Under the pieces are notes generated by a model. The model did not search any database, was not told the DNA's origin, and worked only from the letters and a program-made list of their open reading frames with translations. DNA of 64,000 bases from Streptomyces sp. NBC_01341 (lineage in GTDB: Bacteria; Actinomycetota; Actinomycetes; Streptomycetales; Streptomycetaceae). The translations under genes were made by a program, and so were the position numbers. Below, piece after piece: positions 42,524 through 52,117 of this stretch; the first letter of the stretch is position 1, and each line of letters starts with the position of its first letter. The stretch spans positions 2,604,001-2,668,000 of the forward strand of contig NZ_CP108364.1 in the NCBI RefSeq assembly GCF_035946055.1, in the 5' to 3' direction.

Positions 42524-44569
42524 TCACGCGGTGAGCTCCTGGTGCAGCGCCTCAAGCAGCCGGGCGGCCCGCTCGGCCACCTCGGCAGGTCCCAGCTCGA
42601 CCGCTCGGGCACACCAGCGCTGCCCCTCGGTGAGCTCACCCCGGCGTGCGGCGAGCAGCGCGAGGCGCAGGGCGGCCCGGCCGTGCCCGTCGTTCGCTGC
42701 GCGGCTCCACCACAGGGCGGCTTCACGCTCACTGCCCTCACGGGCGAGCAGCAGGCCGAGGTTGAAGGCACCGTTGCGGCTGCCCGACTCTGCGGCCTCG
42801 CGGTACCAGCGCGCGGCGCTCTCCATGTCCCCGCGTGCGGCCGCGAGCATCCCGGCCCGCACCTGGGCGCGGCGGTGCCCCTGCTCGGCCGCCCTCTCGT
42901 ACCACTCCTCGCACTCGGTCTTCTCCGGCATCGGCTCCCCCAGCGCGGGAGGCCCCGGCGCGGGCTGGCGAAGGTCGAGCACTCCGGCCAGCCGGAAGGC
43001 GGCCTCGGCACTGCCACCGCCGGCAGCGCAGCGCAGATGACGCTCGGCCTCCTGCTCCTCGCCGTCCCGCAGCAGGGCCATGCCCACCTGCAGCGCGGCG
43101 TCGGTGTGCCCGGCCGCCGCCGCCCGCTGGTACCAGCCGAAGGCCGTACGGTCCTCGTCGCGGCCCGCGTGCAGGATGCCGAGGTTGAACGCGGCGTCCA
43201 CGCTGCCCGCTTCGGCCGCCTTGGAGAACCACGGCTCCGCCCCGCTCGCGTCCCCGGCCTGGAGCAACAGCACGGCCAGTGCGTTGGCCGCCTCCCGGTG
43301 ACCGGCGTAGGCGGCACGGCGGTACCACTGTTCCGCCTGCGGGATCCGGTCCTGGGCGGCGCAGAGCAGTCCGAGGTTGTAGGCGCCGTTGACGTCCCCC
43401 GCGTCCATGGCGGCCCGGTACCAGCGCTCGGCCGTCTGCTGCTCGCCTCGTGCGGCGTGCAGCGCGCCCAGCGCGTTGGCGGCGTTGCCGTCGCCGTCCT
43501 GGGCCGCACGCAGCCACCACACGGCCGCGCTCTCCTCGTCACCCGCGTCGCGCAGCAGGAAGCCCAGGGCGCACGCCGCCCGGGGCTCGCCCTGCTTGGC
43601 GGCGGTGAGATACCAGCGGCCGGCCTCCTTCAGCTCCCCTCGCTGTTCGAGGATGGCTCCGAGATGGAGGGCCGCCCGGCGGTGTCCCCGCGCGGCGGCC
43701 TGCCGGTACCACTGCTCGGCCTCACCGACCCGGCCGGCGTCGGGGCCCGCGACGGGGCTGTCCCGCTTCACCGGCGGGCCCGTCACCGGCCGCTCCGGCG
43801 GCACTCCCCCGCCCAGGACGCGCCCCGGACCGAGGGTGTCGTACACGTCGCCGACCGCGTTGCGCTCGACCGCCCGCGCCAGGCGGTACGCGGCCTCGCG
43901 GTGGCCCTGCTCCGCGGCGGCGCGCAGCCAGCGCTCGGCGCCCACGTCGCCCCGGTGCTCCAGCAGGTCGGCGAGGGCGTACGCGCCCAGCGCGTGACCC
44001 TGCTCGGCGGACTGGCGCAGCCAGTACTCGGCTCCGGGCTCGTCACCGCGCTCACGGAAGTGGCGCCCGAGTGCGTGCGCGGCGGCGGCGGAGCCCGCCA
44101 CGGCGGCGATGCGCCACCAGCCCGCCGCCTCGTCCGGGTAGCCACGCTGATGGAGGAGGACACCCAGGTTGTTGGCCGCGGCCCGGTCGCCTTCGGCCGT
44201 GGCCGCGCGCAGGTAGGTCTCGGCGCCGTCCAGGTCGCCGCGGCGCAGCAGGAGGGCACCGAGCACGCTCATCGACCCGGCGTCGCCGGCCTCGGCGGCA
44301 CGCCGGTGCCGCGCCTCGGTCTCGTCGGAGTGGTCCGCGGTGTCCGCGGTGTCGGTGCTCCCGGCCGCGCCCGCGCTCTCGGTGCCGGGTGCGGCGGCAC
44401 TCGGCTCGTCGAGGTCCACGACGATGGCGGCGGCCTCGCGGGCACCCGCGGAGGGCTCGGCCACGGCAGCGGCGAATGCCGCATCTGCCACGTTTTCCGC
44501 CGTCCGGCCGCGTCGCTGCACAAACCGCCCTGTCTCCAACAGAGTTGCCCTGTCCCCCATAAATACCAT
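42524..44569 (-). CDS. large Sel1/TPR-repeat protein
   Basis: 681 residues. After an N-terminal, Ala-rich, poorly ordered segment (about 1-85), more than a dozen Sel1-like repeats of about 36 residues run to the C-terminus, each close to AAxxGHxxAxxxLGxLLxxRGDxxxAExWYRxAAExG, with an insertion near 245-275 (a Pro/Arg-rich linker). Sel1 repeats form an alpha solenoid used as a protein-protein scaffold. No signal peptide, membrane segment or enzymatic domain. The ATG at 44569 follows AGGTGG by seven nt; a second ATG at 44560 lacks such a site. The gene lies between two identical initiator tRNA genes, all on the minus strand. Confidence 0.86.
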   Translation of the reverse strand: MVFMGDRATLLETGRFVQRRGRTAENVADAAFAAAVAEPSAGAREAAAIVVDLDEPSAAAPGTESAGAAGSTDTADTADHSDETEARHRRAAEAGDAGSMSVLGALLLRRGDLDGAETYLRAATAEGDRAAANNLGVLLHQRGYPDEAAGWWRIAAVAGSAAAAHALGRHFRERGDEPGAEYWLRQSAEQGHALGAYALADLLEHRGDVGAERWLRAAAEQGHREAAYRLARAVERNAVGDVYDTLGPGRVLGGGVPPERPVTGPPVKRDSPVAGPDAGRVGEAEQWYRQAAARGHRRAALHLGAILEQRGELKEAGRWYLTAAKQGEPRAACALGFLLRDAGDEESAAVWWLRAAQDGDGNAANALGALHAARGEQQTAERWYRAAMDAGDVNGAYNLGLLCAAQDRIPQAEQWYRRAAYAGHREAANALAVLLLQAGDASGAEPWFSKAAEAGSVDAAFNLGILHAGRDEDRTAFGWYQRAAAAGHTDAALQVGMALLRDGEEQEAERHLRCAAGGGSAEAAFRLAGVLDLRQPAPGPPALGEPMPEKTECEEWYERAAEQGHRRAQVRAGMLAAARGDMESAARWYREAAESGSRNGAFNLGLLLAREGSEREAALWWSRAANDGHGRAALRLALLAARRGELTEGQRWCARAVELGPAEVAERAARLLEALHQELTA

Positions 44570-44734
44570 CGTCGCACCACCTGTAACCCGCGTACACCTG
44601 GTATATCGCGGCCAGTGAGGTCACTTCAGCGTTTTGTCGACATGCCCACAGAGAGACAAGTGAAACACGTTCGCACCCAACTCGTGCTCAGCGAACCGCA
44701 CTTCAGTCGCACAACTTGGAGGAGGGCCCACGGC

Positions 44735-44777
44735 ATGACGAAGGCCCGGATCCAAAAAGGATCCGGGCCTTCGTCAT
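44735..44777. terminator. terminator of the second initiator tRNA
   Basis: Perfect 19-bp arms (ATGACGAAGGCCCGGATCC at 44735-44753, its complement at 44759-44777) around AAAAA, just downstream of tRNA copy 2 on the minus strand. The core AGGCCCGGATCC is shared with the terminator of copy 1. Confidence 0.85.
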
Positions 44778-44781
44778 TCAG

Positions 44782-44855
44782 TAGCGGGGACAGGATTTGA
44801 ACCTGCGACCTCTGGGTTATGAGCCCAGCGAGCTACCGAGCTGCTCCACCCCGCG
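44782..44855 (-). tRNA. initiator tRNA-fMet (CAT), copy 2
   Basis: Same 74-nt sequence as copy 1, with the initiator features C1 x U72 and GGG/CCC anticodon stem. The few bases 5' of the gene (ACGAC before the acceptor stem) are also the same in both copies. Confidence 0.96.
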
Positions 44856-44897
44856 TCGTTGTGTTCAAACCGTACCACGCCGCGGGGTGGTGCTTTC

Positions 44898-47825
44898 TCA
44901 GCTGCCCTGGTCAGCACCCTCGCCGCCGGAGCCGTCCGACGAGTCCACGCCGTCGGCGCCGCCCTTGGGCTGGGCCGCCGCCGCCTTCCTGAGCGCGTCC
45001 TGGAGTTCCGCCTGCGCCTTGCCGTACGCGGTCCAGTCCTGCTTCTGCAGGGCCTCCTCGCCGGCCGTGTAGGCCTTCTGGGCGTCCGCGATGGCCTTCT
45101 TCAGCGCCGCGTCCCCGGTGGCCGGGGGCTCCGTGGTGTCGCCCGGTGGCTCGGTCGGCTGCGTCGGCGGGTTCGTCGTATCGGGACCCTGGACCCCGAA
45201 GACCGCGTTGAGCGCCTCCCCGAGACTGTTCTCGAAGACGATCTTCGACCCGTACGAGGCGGCAACCTTGCGCAGCAGCGGGTAGTTCTGCGTGCCACCG
45301 CGCGTGTACACCGGCTCGATGTAGAGGAAGCCCCCGTCCAGCGGCACGGTGAGCAGGTTGCCGTACTCGATGTCCGAGTCGGTGCCCTTGAGGTTCCTCA
45401 CGAACTCGGCGACGTCGTCGTTGCCGTTGAGCTCACTCTGGACCTGACCCGGGCCCTTCACCGTGGTGGTGACTCTCAACAGTCTTATCGTGCCGTAGTC
45501 GTCACTGGCCGCGTCCGCGTCCACCGCCATGAACGCCCCCAGGTCGGGACGCCCCTTCGGTGTGAAGGTCGTGGTCAGGGAGAACTTCTGCGTGTCCTGA
45601 CCCGGCATCCTCATGCTCAGGTAATACGGCGGAACGGCCCCCGGCTCCTTGTTGGTGGGGTCGTCCGGCACCTGCCAGGCGTCGCTTCCGCTGTAGAACT
45701 GCGCGGGGTTCTGGACGTGGTAGCGCGTGAGCAGCTCCCGCTGGACCTTGAACAGGTCCTGCGGGTACCGCAGGTGGTCCATCAGGTCCTTCGGGATGTC
45801 CGCCCGCGACTTCACGGTCCCCGGGAATGCCTTGCGCCACGTCTTGAGCACCGGGTCCTCGGTGTCCCACTCGTAGAGCTTCACCTTGCCGTCGTACGCG
45901 TCGACGGTGGCCTTCACCGAGTTGCGGATGTAGTTGACCTGGTTCTGCTGGGCGACGACCGCACGCTGGTTGGTGGTCAGCGAGTCGGCCGTGGTGTCGC
46001 CGAGCGTCGTACGCGAGGCGTACGGATAGCCGTTGGTCGTGGTGTAGGCGTCGACGACCCACTGGATCCGGCCGCCGACGACCGCCGGGTAGGCGTCGCC
46101 GTCGATCGTCAGCCAGGGCGCCACCGCTTCGACGCGTTCCTTGGGAGTGCGGTTGTACAGGATCCGCGAACCGTCGCCGATGGCTCCCGAATACAGTATC
46201 TGCGGCTCGCTGAAGGAGACCGCGTAGGCGGCGCGGTTGAAGGCGCTGGAGAGACTGACCCCGCTGTCGCCCTTGTAGCTGGTGGTCTTCTCGCCGTCCT
46301 CCTCGTAGTCGAGCTCCTTCTGGGGCCCTCCGACGATGGAGTACTGCTCGGTCTTCTCGCCGTAGTAGATCTGCTGCTCGTACTTCGGCAGTTCACCGGT
46401 GGTCGGGAGGCCCGACTCGGTGAAGTCCGGTGAGCCAGTCGGGTTCGTGCCCGTCGTGGTGCCCCGCGCCGCGATGGCGCCGTAGCCGTGGGTGTACGTG
46501 AAGTGGTCGTTGATCCAGTTCCGCTTGGGGAGACCTTCGAGGTTCAGCTCACGCAGGCCGATGACGGTGTCCTGCTCCTTGCCGTCCTCACCCTTGTACC
46601 GGTCGACGTCCAGCGTCTTGGGGAACTGGTAGTAGTTCCTCTTCTGCTGGAGCTGCTGGAAGGCCGGGGAGACGACGTTGGGGTCCATCACCCGGTAACT
46701 GGCGGCAGCGTCGGCGTCGGCCCGGAGCTTGGCCCCGTCCGTCGTCGTGCTCTTGCCTGAGTAGTCGTCCACCTTCGCGTCGTCGATGTCGTAGGCATCA
46801 CGTGTCGCGTCGATGTTCTTACGGATGAACGGCGCTTCCTTGGCCTGCTCGTTCGGCTGGACCTGGAACTTCTGCACGATCGCCGGGTAGAGCCCGCCGA
46901 TCAGGATCGCGGAGAGCACCATCAGGCCGAAGCCGATCACCGGCAGCTGCCAGGTGCGCCGCCAGAGCGTCGCGAAGAACAGCACGGCGCAGATCACGGC
47001 GATGCAGAACAGGATGGTCTTCGCCGGCAGGTAGGCGTTGGCGTCGACGTATCGCAGGCCCGTCCAGTTGTCCGTGGCCTTGAAGTCGCTGGACTTCACC
47101 GCCAGGCCGTACCTGTCGAGCCAGTAGGCCACGGCCTTCAGTGACACGAAGATGCCGAGCAGCACGGAGAGATGGCCGGTGGCCGCCCCCGTGGCGCGCG
47201 CGCCGGGGCTGGTGACCCGCAGTCCGCCGTACAGGTAGTGGGTGAGCGCCGCCGCGATCAGCGACAGCACGACGGCCGCGAAGCCGAACCCGAGGAGGAA
47301 GCGGTACCACGGCAGGTCGAAGGCGTAGAAGGACACGTCCAGCTTGAACTGGGGGTCCTTCTGCCCGAACGGCACGCCGTTCACATACATCAGCCAGGTA
47401 CGCCACTGTCCCGAGGCCGAGGCCCCGGCGATCAGGCCGACGAGCGCGGTGACGGCGAGCAGGACCCATTTCTTGTACGGGGCGACGCTCATCCGGTAGC
47501 GGTCGAGGCTCTGCTGCTCCATCGACATCGCGCTCAGCGGCGGCCGGAGCCGGTGCGCGAGCCAGATGTTCACTCCGAGGGCCACAGCCATCAGCAGTCC
47601 GAAGACGAGGAACAGTCCGATCTTGGTCCACAGAGTGGTGGTGAAGACGGACGAATACTCGACCGACCTGTACCAGAGCCAGTCCGTCCAGAACCCAGCG
47701 AACATGACGAAGGCCATGGCGAGAACCGCCAGGACCCCCAGAGTCATGAGCAGGGTACGGACGCGCCGGGACGGGCGGCCGACTCTGATCCGTGGCCCGG
47801 TCGGGCCTCCGCCGCGGTCCGGCAT
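44898..47825 (-). CDS. UPF0182 family large membrane protein
   Basis: 975 residues. An N-terminal membrane region has about seven helices (residues 25-330, starting [20 protein letters not shown] and including the conserved [13 protein letters not shown] segment). A very large extracytoplasmic domain (about 340-890, with DVYRYKGED-like and GGPQKELDY segments) follows, then a Thr/Pro/Gly linker and an Ala/Lys-rich C-terminal tail. The UPF0182 family is conserved across Actinobacteria; function unknown. The ATG at 47825 ([13 protein letters not shown]) was chosen on family grounds; an in-frame GTG at 47843 with GAGG just before it would add six residues. Confidence 0.88.
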   Translation of the reverse strand: MPDRGGGPTGPRIRVGRPSRRVRTLLMTLGVLAVLAMAFVMFAGFWTDWLWYRSVEYSSVFTTTLWTKIGLFLVFGLLMAVALGVNIWLAHRLRPPLSAMSMEQQSLDRYRMSVAPYKKWVLLAVTALVGLIAGASASGQWRTWLMYVNGVPFGQKDPQFKLDVSFYAFDLPWYRFLLGFGFAAVVLSLIAAALTHYLYGGLRVTSPGARATGAATGHLSVLLGIFVSLKAVAYWLDRYGLAVKSSDFKATDNWTGLRYVDANAYLPAKTILFCIAVICAVLFFATLWRRTWQLPVIGFGLMVLSAILIGGLYPAIVQKFQVQPNEQAKEAPFIRKNIDATRDAYDIDDAKVDDYSGKSTTTDGAKLRADADAAASYRVMDPNVVSPAFQQLQQKRNYYQFPKTLDVDRYKGEDGKEQDTVIGLRELNLEGLPKRNWINDHFTYTHGYGAIAARGTTTGTNPTGSPDFTESGLPTTGELPKYEQQIYYGEKTEQYSIVGGPQKELDYEEDGEKTTSYKGDSGVSLSSAFNRAAYAVSFSEPQILYSGAIGDGSRILYNRTPKERVEAVAPWLTIDGDAYPAVVGGRIQWVVDAYTTTNGYPYASRTTLGDTTADSLTTNQRAVVAQQNQVNYIRNSVKATVDAYDGKVKLYEWDTEDPVLKTWRKAFPGTVKSRADIPKDLMDHLRYPQDLFKVQRELLTRYHVQNPAQFYSGSDAWQVPDDPTNKEPGAVPPYYLSMRMPGQDTQKFSLTTTFTPKGRPDLGAFMAVDADAASDDYGTIRLLRVTTTVKGPGQVQSELNGNDDVAEFVRNLKGTDSDIEYGNLLTVPLDGGFLYIEPVYTRGGTQNYPLLRKVAASYGSKIVFENSLGEALNAVFGVQGPDTTNPPTQPTEPPGDTTEPPATGDAALKKAIADAQKAYTAGEEALQKQDWTAYGKAQAELQDALRKAAAAQPKGGADGVDSSDGSGGEGADQGS

Positions 47826-47961
47826 CTGGAAAGCCAACGTGCGCACCTCGAAGTTCGCGGTCGTAAGAAGCGGGCCCCGCGATCGTAGAGCCCACCTATG
47901 CAACTTACTGAGGCTTTACCTAGTTCCCGTTCCCGGGGCGGAAGGAGGCAGGATATTGACC

Positions 47962-48522
47962 ATGCCCAACGTTTCCCCCTCAGGCCCCCCGATGGCCGCG
48001 AGTCCTCTCACCGTCGCCGTCCTCGAGATCGACGCCTATGCCGCGACCCTCGGCTGGGACCAGCCCGCCCGGCTGTTCGCCCTGGTCGACACCGCGCGGC
48101 TGCGCGCCCAGGAGCCGGGCCTCGCCGCCCAGCTCGGCCTCGACGACACCGCTGCGGTGCCCGCCACCCTCACCCCCGTCGAGCAGGAGGAGCTGCCCGA
48201 TGGCACAGCGCTGGACGAATTCCTCGCCACGATCGCCTGGCCCGACGCCGTGGTCGGCTGCGCCATGACCGTGGAGCGGCTGATGCTGCCGCCGTCCGCG
48301 GAGGCCTCCGTACCGGAGGGCCTCGGCGACGCCGATCTCACCAAGTGGGTCGCCGGCCACCCCGACCGGCAGGAGGTGCGGATGACCGTGGCCGTGCTGC
48401 GCGACGGAGCCCGCGACTCCGCGGTCAGGCTGCGCGAGAAGGACTCCGCGACCGAGGTCCTCACCGGCGCCGGTCTGGTCCCCGGACTGGCCGACGCGCT
48501 CGCGGCCACGTTCGAGTCCTGA
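47962..48522 (+). CDS. PPA1309-family conserved protein
   Basis: 186 residues, single domain, acidic, without signal peptide or membrane helix. Conserved segments include AVLEIDAYAATLGWDQPARLFALVDT near residue 20 and TIAWPDAVVGCAMTVERLMLP near 95. The actinobacterial PPA1309 family has no assigned function. The ATG at 47962 is 13 nt after AAGGAGG; an in-frame TTG at 47956 lies at better spacing (7 nt) and would add two residues. Divergent from the UPF0182 gene, with which it is usually neighbouring. Confidence 0.82.
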   Translation: MPNVSPSGPPMAASPLTVAVLEIDAYAATLGWDQPARLFALVDTARLRAQEPGLAAQLGLDDTAAVPATLTPVEQEELPDGTALDEFLATIAWPDAVVGCAMTVERLMLPPSAEASVPEGLGDADLTKWVAGHPDRQEVRMTVAVLRDGARDSAVRLREKDSATEVLTGAGLVPGLADALAATFES

Positions 48523-48546
48523 CGTCCCCAGCGGGGGACGGCCTCG

Positions 48547-48590
48547 GAGCCTGTCGGGTGACCTCTGATCAGAGGTCACCCGACAGGCTC
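48547..48590. terminator. 44-bp perfect palindrome, bidirectional terminator
   Basis: Arms of 22 bp (GAGCCTGTCGGGTGACCTCTGA and its exact complement) with no loop bases, ending directly against the stop codon of the opposing PDZ-protease gene at 48591. Confidence 0.85.
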
Positions 48591-49700
48591 TCAGCCTGCC
48601 GAGCAGCTCGGCAGGCCGGCCGTGTCCCCCGCGCTGATCTTCTCCAGCGACTTCTTGGCGTCGTCGAGGGTCTTCACCCGCACCAGGGTGAGTCCGCTCG
48701 GGGTGTCGGAGGCCGCGGCCGAGCAGTTGTCGTCCGGCGTCAGGAAGTACCGCGCGCCGGCGTCGCGCGCGCCGACCAGCTTGAGGGTGATCCCGCCGAT
48801 CGGTCCGACCTTGCCGCTGTCGTCGATCGTGCCCGTGCCGGCGATGAACTTGCCGCCCGTCAGCTTGCCCGGTGTGAGCTTGTCGATGATGCCCAGCGAG
48901 AACATCAGCCCTGCGCTCGGACCACCGACGTCGGCCAGCTTGATGTCGACATCGAACGGGAAGGTGTGGTCGGTCCCCGCCTGGATGCCGACGATCGCCC
49001 GGTCCTCGCCCGAGGGGTCCGCCGGGTCCGCCGGCGCCTTGCGGGTGGTGAGGGTCACGTCGTGGGAGCCCTTGGGCTCCTTACCCGCCTTCTCCGCCGC
49101 TGCCGCCGCCTTGACGGGGACGACCGTGAAGACGACGTCCTGGCCGGGCCGGTGCTTCGTGACCAGCTTCGCGACGTCCTCGGGCTTCTCCACCGCCGTA
49201 CCGTCCACGGCCTTGATCACGTCGCCCGCGTGCAGCACGCCTTCCGCGGCACTGTCCTTGACCACCGTCGAGACGACCACACGGGAGGTGACGGGGATCT
49301 TCAGCTCCTCCAGCGCGGCGACCTTGGCGCTCTCCTGGGACTGGCTGAACTCCTCGGCGTTCTCCTGGGTCGACTGCTCCTCGGTCTTGCCGTCCGGATA
49401 GAGCGTGTCGTGCGGCACGACCACGCTGTCGTGGGCCAGCCACCCGTAGACGGCCTCGACGATGTTCATGTCGTAGTCCGCGCCGGTGACGCGGACGGTC
49501 GTCATGTTGAGGTTCCCGGACGTCGGGTAGGTCTTGTGGCCGGTGATGTGCAGCACCGGCTCGCCACGGGCGTCACCGAGCGTGTTCACGGTCGGCCCGG
49601 GAGACATCTCCGAGTACGGCACGGGAATCAGCACGCCTGCGCAGAGCAGCGCGATCAGGATGAGAGTCGAAGCGAGCATCGTCGCGGTGCGGCGTGGCAT
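48591..49700 (-). CDS. PDZ-domain Lon-like serine protease (YlbL type)
   Basis: 369 residues. One N-terminal transmembrane helix (TMLASTLILIALLCAGVLIP), a PDZ domain (about 130-220: SRVVVSTVVKDSAAEGVLHAGDVIKAVDG) and a C-terminal Lon-type proteolytic domain with the catalytic Ser in GGPSAGLMFSLGI and the catalytic Lys in GGITLKLVGA. YlbL-type proteases face the outside of the membrane; the Bacillus homologue degrades a cell-division inhibitor after DNA damage. The ATG at 49700 (MPRRTATMLAS) gives a normal anchor. No strong ribosome-binding site seen. Confidence 0.9.
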   Translation of the reverse strand: MPRRTATMLASTLILIALLCAGVLIPVPYSEMSPGPTVNTLGDARGEPVLHITGHKTYPTSGNLNMTTVRVTGADYDMNIVEAVYGWLAHDSVVVPHDTLYPDGKTEEQSTQENAEEFSQSQESAKVAALEELKIPVTSRVVVSTVVKDSAAEGVLHAGDVIKAVDGTAVEKPEDVAKLVTKHRPGQDVVFTVVPVKAAAAAEKAGKEPKGSHDVTLTTRKAPADPADPSGEDRAIVGIQAGTDHTFPFDVDIKLADVGGPSAGLMFSLGIIDKLTPGKLTGGKFIAGTGTIDDSGKVGPIGGITLKLVGARDAGARYFLTPDDNCSAAASDTPSGLTLVRVKTLDDAKKSLEKISAGDTAGLPSCSAG

Positions 49701-49878
49701 GGAACGACAGTACGGGAAGGGCCTGTCAGTGCACCGTCGGGGCCGGTCCGTACGGGGCCCGTCGACGTGGGGGGGGGCAGGCGGAGCGGAAACCCTGAGG
49801 GTCCACTCGCGGCGCTCACTCGCCCGGAGGGCGGGCGGGGGTGGTGCGGAATTGGCGACTGTGTACGGTCGCCCCGTC

Positions 49879-50049
49879 TCAGACGGTCTCGGAACCGGAG
49901 CCCGACTTCTCCATCGCTTCACGGAACCTGGCGTAGCCGGCGAGTTCGGTGACATCACCGGTCGTTCGATTGCGGGCTGCCCACCCTCCCCATATCGCCG
50001 CGCCGAGAGCGGCTATAAGCGGAATCAACAGCCATGCGAGTGCAGCCAT
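49879..50049 (-). CDS. small conserved membrane protein, unknown function
   Basis: 56 residues: one hydrophobic helix (ALAWLLIPLIAALGAAIWGG) at the N-terminus and a charged C-terminus (NRTTGDVTELAGYARFREAM). GGGAGG is five nt before the ATG at 50049, a strong argument for translation. Nothing points to a function. It could be co-transcribed with moaE, whose stop lies 127 bp upstream. Confidence 0.75.
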   Translation of the reverse strand: MAALAWLLIPLIAALGAAIWGGWAARNRTTGDVTELAGYARFREAMEKSGSGSETV

Positions 50050-50176
50050 CACGACCTCCCTGCCCCATGAGCGACCGCAACTGACGATCAGAAGATTAAC
50101 CACCTGCAGCACCAACGCTCGTGGCAGGGGGGTGGTTACGCAAATCGGGGCTGATGACCTCCGGGGCGGTTTGCGC

Positions 50177-50638
<462 letters not shown>

Positions 50639-50783
50639 GGGGCCATCGTGCCGCACGGCACCGACATACCGGAATAGCGCTTTCGACCGGTGGCGCGCCG
50701 GTCTGCTTGGAGCCTCCTACCAGCGTCGGACGACGGGGGCCGTACCGGCCGCCTGCGGGGTGGGACGACGGCCCGCCCGTTTC

Positions 50784-51926
50784 CTAGAAGCGGCGACGGG
50801 CCTTCCGGGCCCGCCTGACCAGGGCTGCCGTGCCGAGCAGGGCGACCGTGGCCCCGGCGGCACCCGCCGCGGTGGCGTCCTTGCGGCCGAGCCGGCGGCC
50901 GGCGAGCGTGTGGCGGCCCTCGACCTCTTCGAGGAGCGCCCCCAGGACTTCCTCGTTGGTCCACCGGGGACGCCATCCCACGTCGTGGAGCCGGCTCACG
51001 CTGACGACCCAGGGGTGCATGGTGTACGCGAGATCGCCGGCCGGGGAGGGCGTGAGGCCGATCCGGTGCAGCCGGGCGGCGGCGCCGAGGGCGACGGCGG
51101 AGGGCAGCTCCATGCGGCGCACGCCGGAGAGCTCCTCCACCTCCTCCTGCTCGAGCCAGCCGTCGCAGCCGACCGCGAACTCTCCCTCGATCTTTTCGAG
51201 CGCGGCGTACTCCAGGGCGCTCACCAGGTCGTCCACGTGGCAGAACTGCCAGGCCGGGCGTGATCCGGCGACGACCAGCAGCCTCGGGGACTCGAAGTAC
51301 CGGGTGAGTGCCGTGTCCGTGCCGCCGACCAGGACGGTGGGACGCACCACCGTGACGTTGAGCCCGGGGTGGGCACGGGGAGCCCGGCGGCCCAGCCTCT
51401 CGATCTCCAGCAGGTCGCCGACGCCGGTTGCCTCCGCCGTGGCACGCAGCTCGGCGTCCTCGGAGAGCGGGATGTCGTTGTCGGGCAGGGCGCCGTAGAC
51501 CATCGCCGACGTGCACAGCACGACCCGGTGGACACCCACGGCCGCTGCCGCCGTCAGCACGGTCTGGGTACCGCGCACGTTGAACGCGGTGCGGGCGGCG
51601 GCGTCGGTCTCCAGGTCGAGATCGACCGCCATGTGCACGACGACGTCCGCACCCCGCAGCTTCTCGGCGATGGCCGGGTCCCGTACGTCCAGGATGTGCC
51701 AGGTGGCCTCGGAGACGTCTCCTCGGCGCTCGTCTATGGCGATGACCTGCTTGATCTCGTCGGATGCGGCGAGGTGGGCGGTGAGCAGCGCGCCGACTCC
51801 GGTTGCGGCGCCGGTGACGGCGACGACGGGACCGCGGCTTCGGGAATTCTTTTTCGTGGGCTTGCTCTCGGTCGAGGGGTCGGCCAGGTTTCGCGCTGCG
51901 CGAACCTGTGGATCTGGGGAACTCAC
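50784..51926 (-). CDS. extended SDR (NAD-dependent epimerase/dehydratase-like) protein with altered active site
   Basis: 380 residues. N-terminal Rossmann fold with TGAATGVGALL (TGxxGxxG), then the NAD-binding acidic turn AIDERRGD and HMAVDLDLETD. At the active site, where SDR enzymes have YxxxK, this one reads SAMVYGALPDND, with Pro in place of the catalytic Lys, so classical oxidoreductase activity is doubtful. A C-terminal basic segment follows a hydrophobic stretch (AAGATVALLGTAALVRRARKARRRF), possibly a membrane anchor. GTG start at 51926, GGAGA eight nt upstream. Divergent from the DUF2342 gene. Confidence 0.82.
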   Translation of the reverse strand: MSSPDPQVRAARNLADPSTESKPTKKNSRSRGPVVAVTGAATGVGALLTAHLAASDEIKQVIAIDERRGDVSEATWHILDVRDPAIAEKLRGADVVVHMAVDLDLETDAAARTAFNVRGTQTVLTAAAAVGVHRVVLCTSAMVYGALPDNDIPLSEDAELRATAEATGVGDLLEIERLGRRAPRAHPGLNVTVVRPTVLVGGTDTALTRYFESPRLLVVAGSRPAWQFCHVDDLVSALEYAALEKIEGEFAVGCDGWLEQEEVEELSGVRRMELPSAVALGAAARLHRIGLTPSPAGDLAYTMHPWVVSVSRLHDVGWRPRWTNEEVLGALLEEVEGRHTLAGRRLGRKDATAAGAAGATVALLGTAALVRRARKARRRF

Positions 51927-52117
51927 CGGGCGTCTCCAGCGGTTGTCTTCAGTACGTACCCGAATGACGCGTGCGTACCAGGTGGCGTCCATCCTGCCGC
52001 AGGCCGGGAGCCGGCGGAGCACTGAGGCCCCGAGCGGCCTTCGGTGTCTACGCTGGATGGTGATGTCGGGCAGTCGCCGTCGGTTCGAGCCGGCGGCCCT
52101 ACGAGCCGAGGAAACCC

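Noticed and set aside
42392..44800. 802-codon plus-strand frame opposite the Sel1 gene
   Set aside because: It begins inside one tRNA and ends inside another and mirrors the repeat periodicity of the Sel1 gene.
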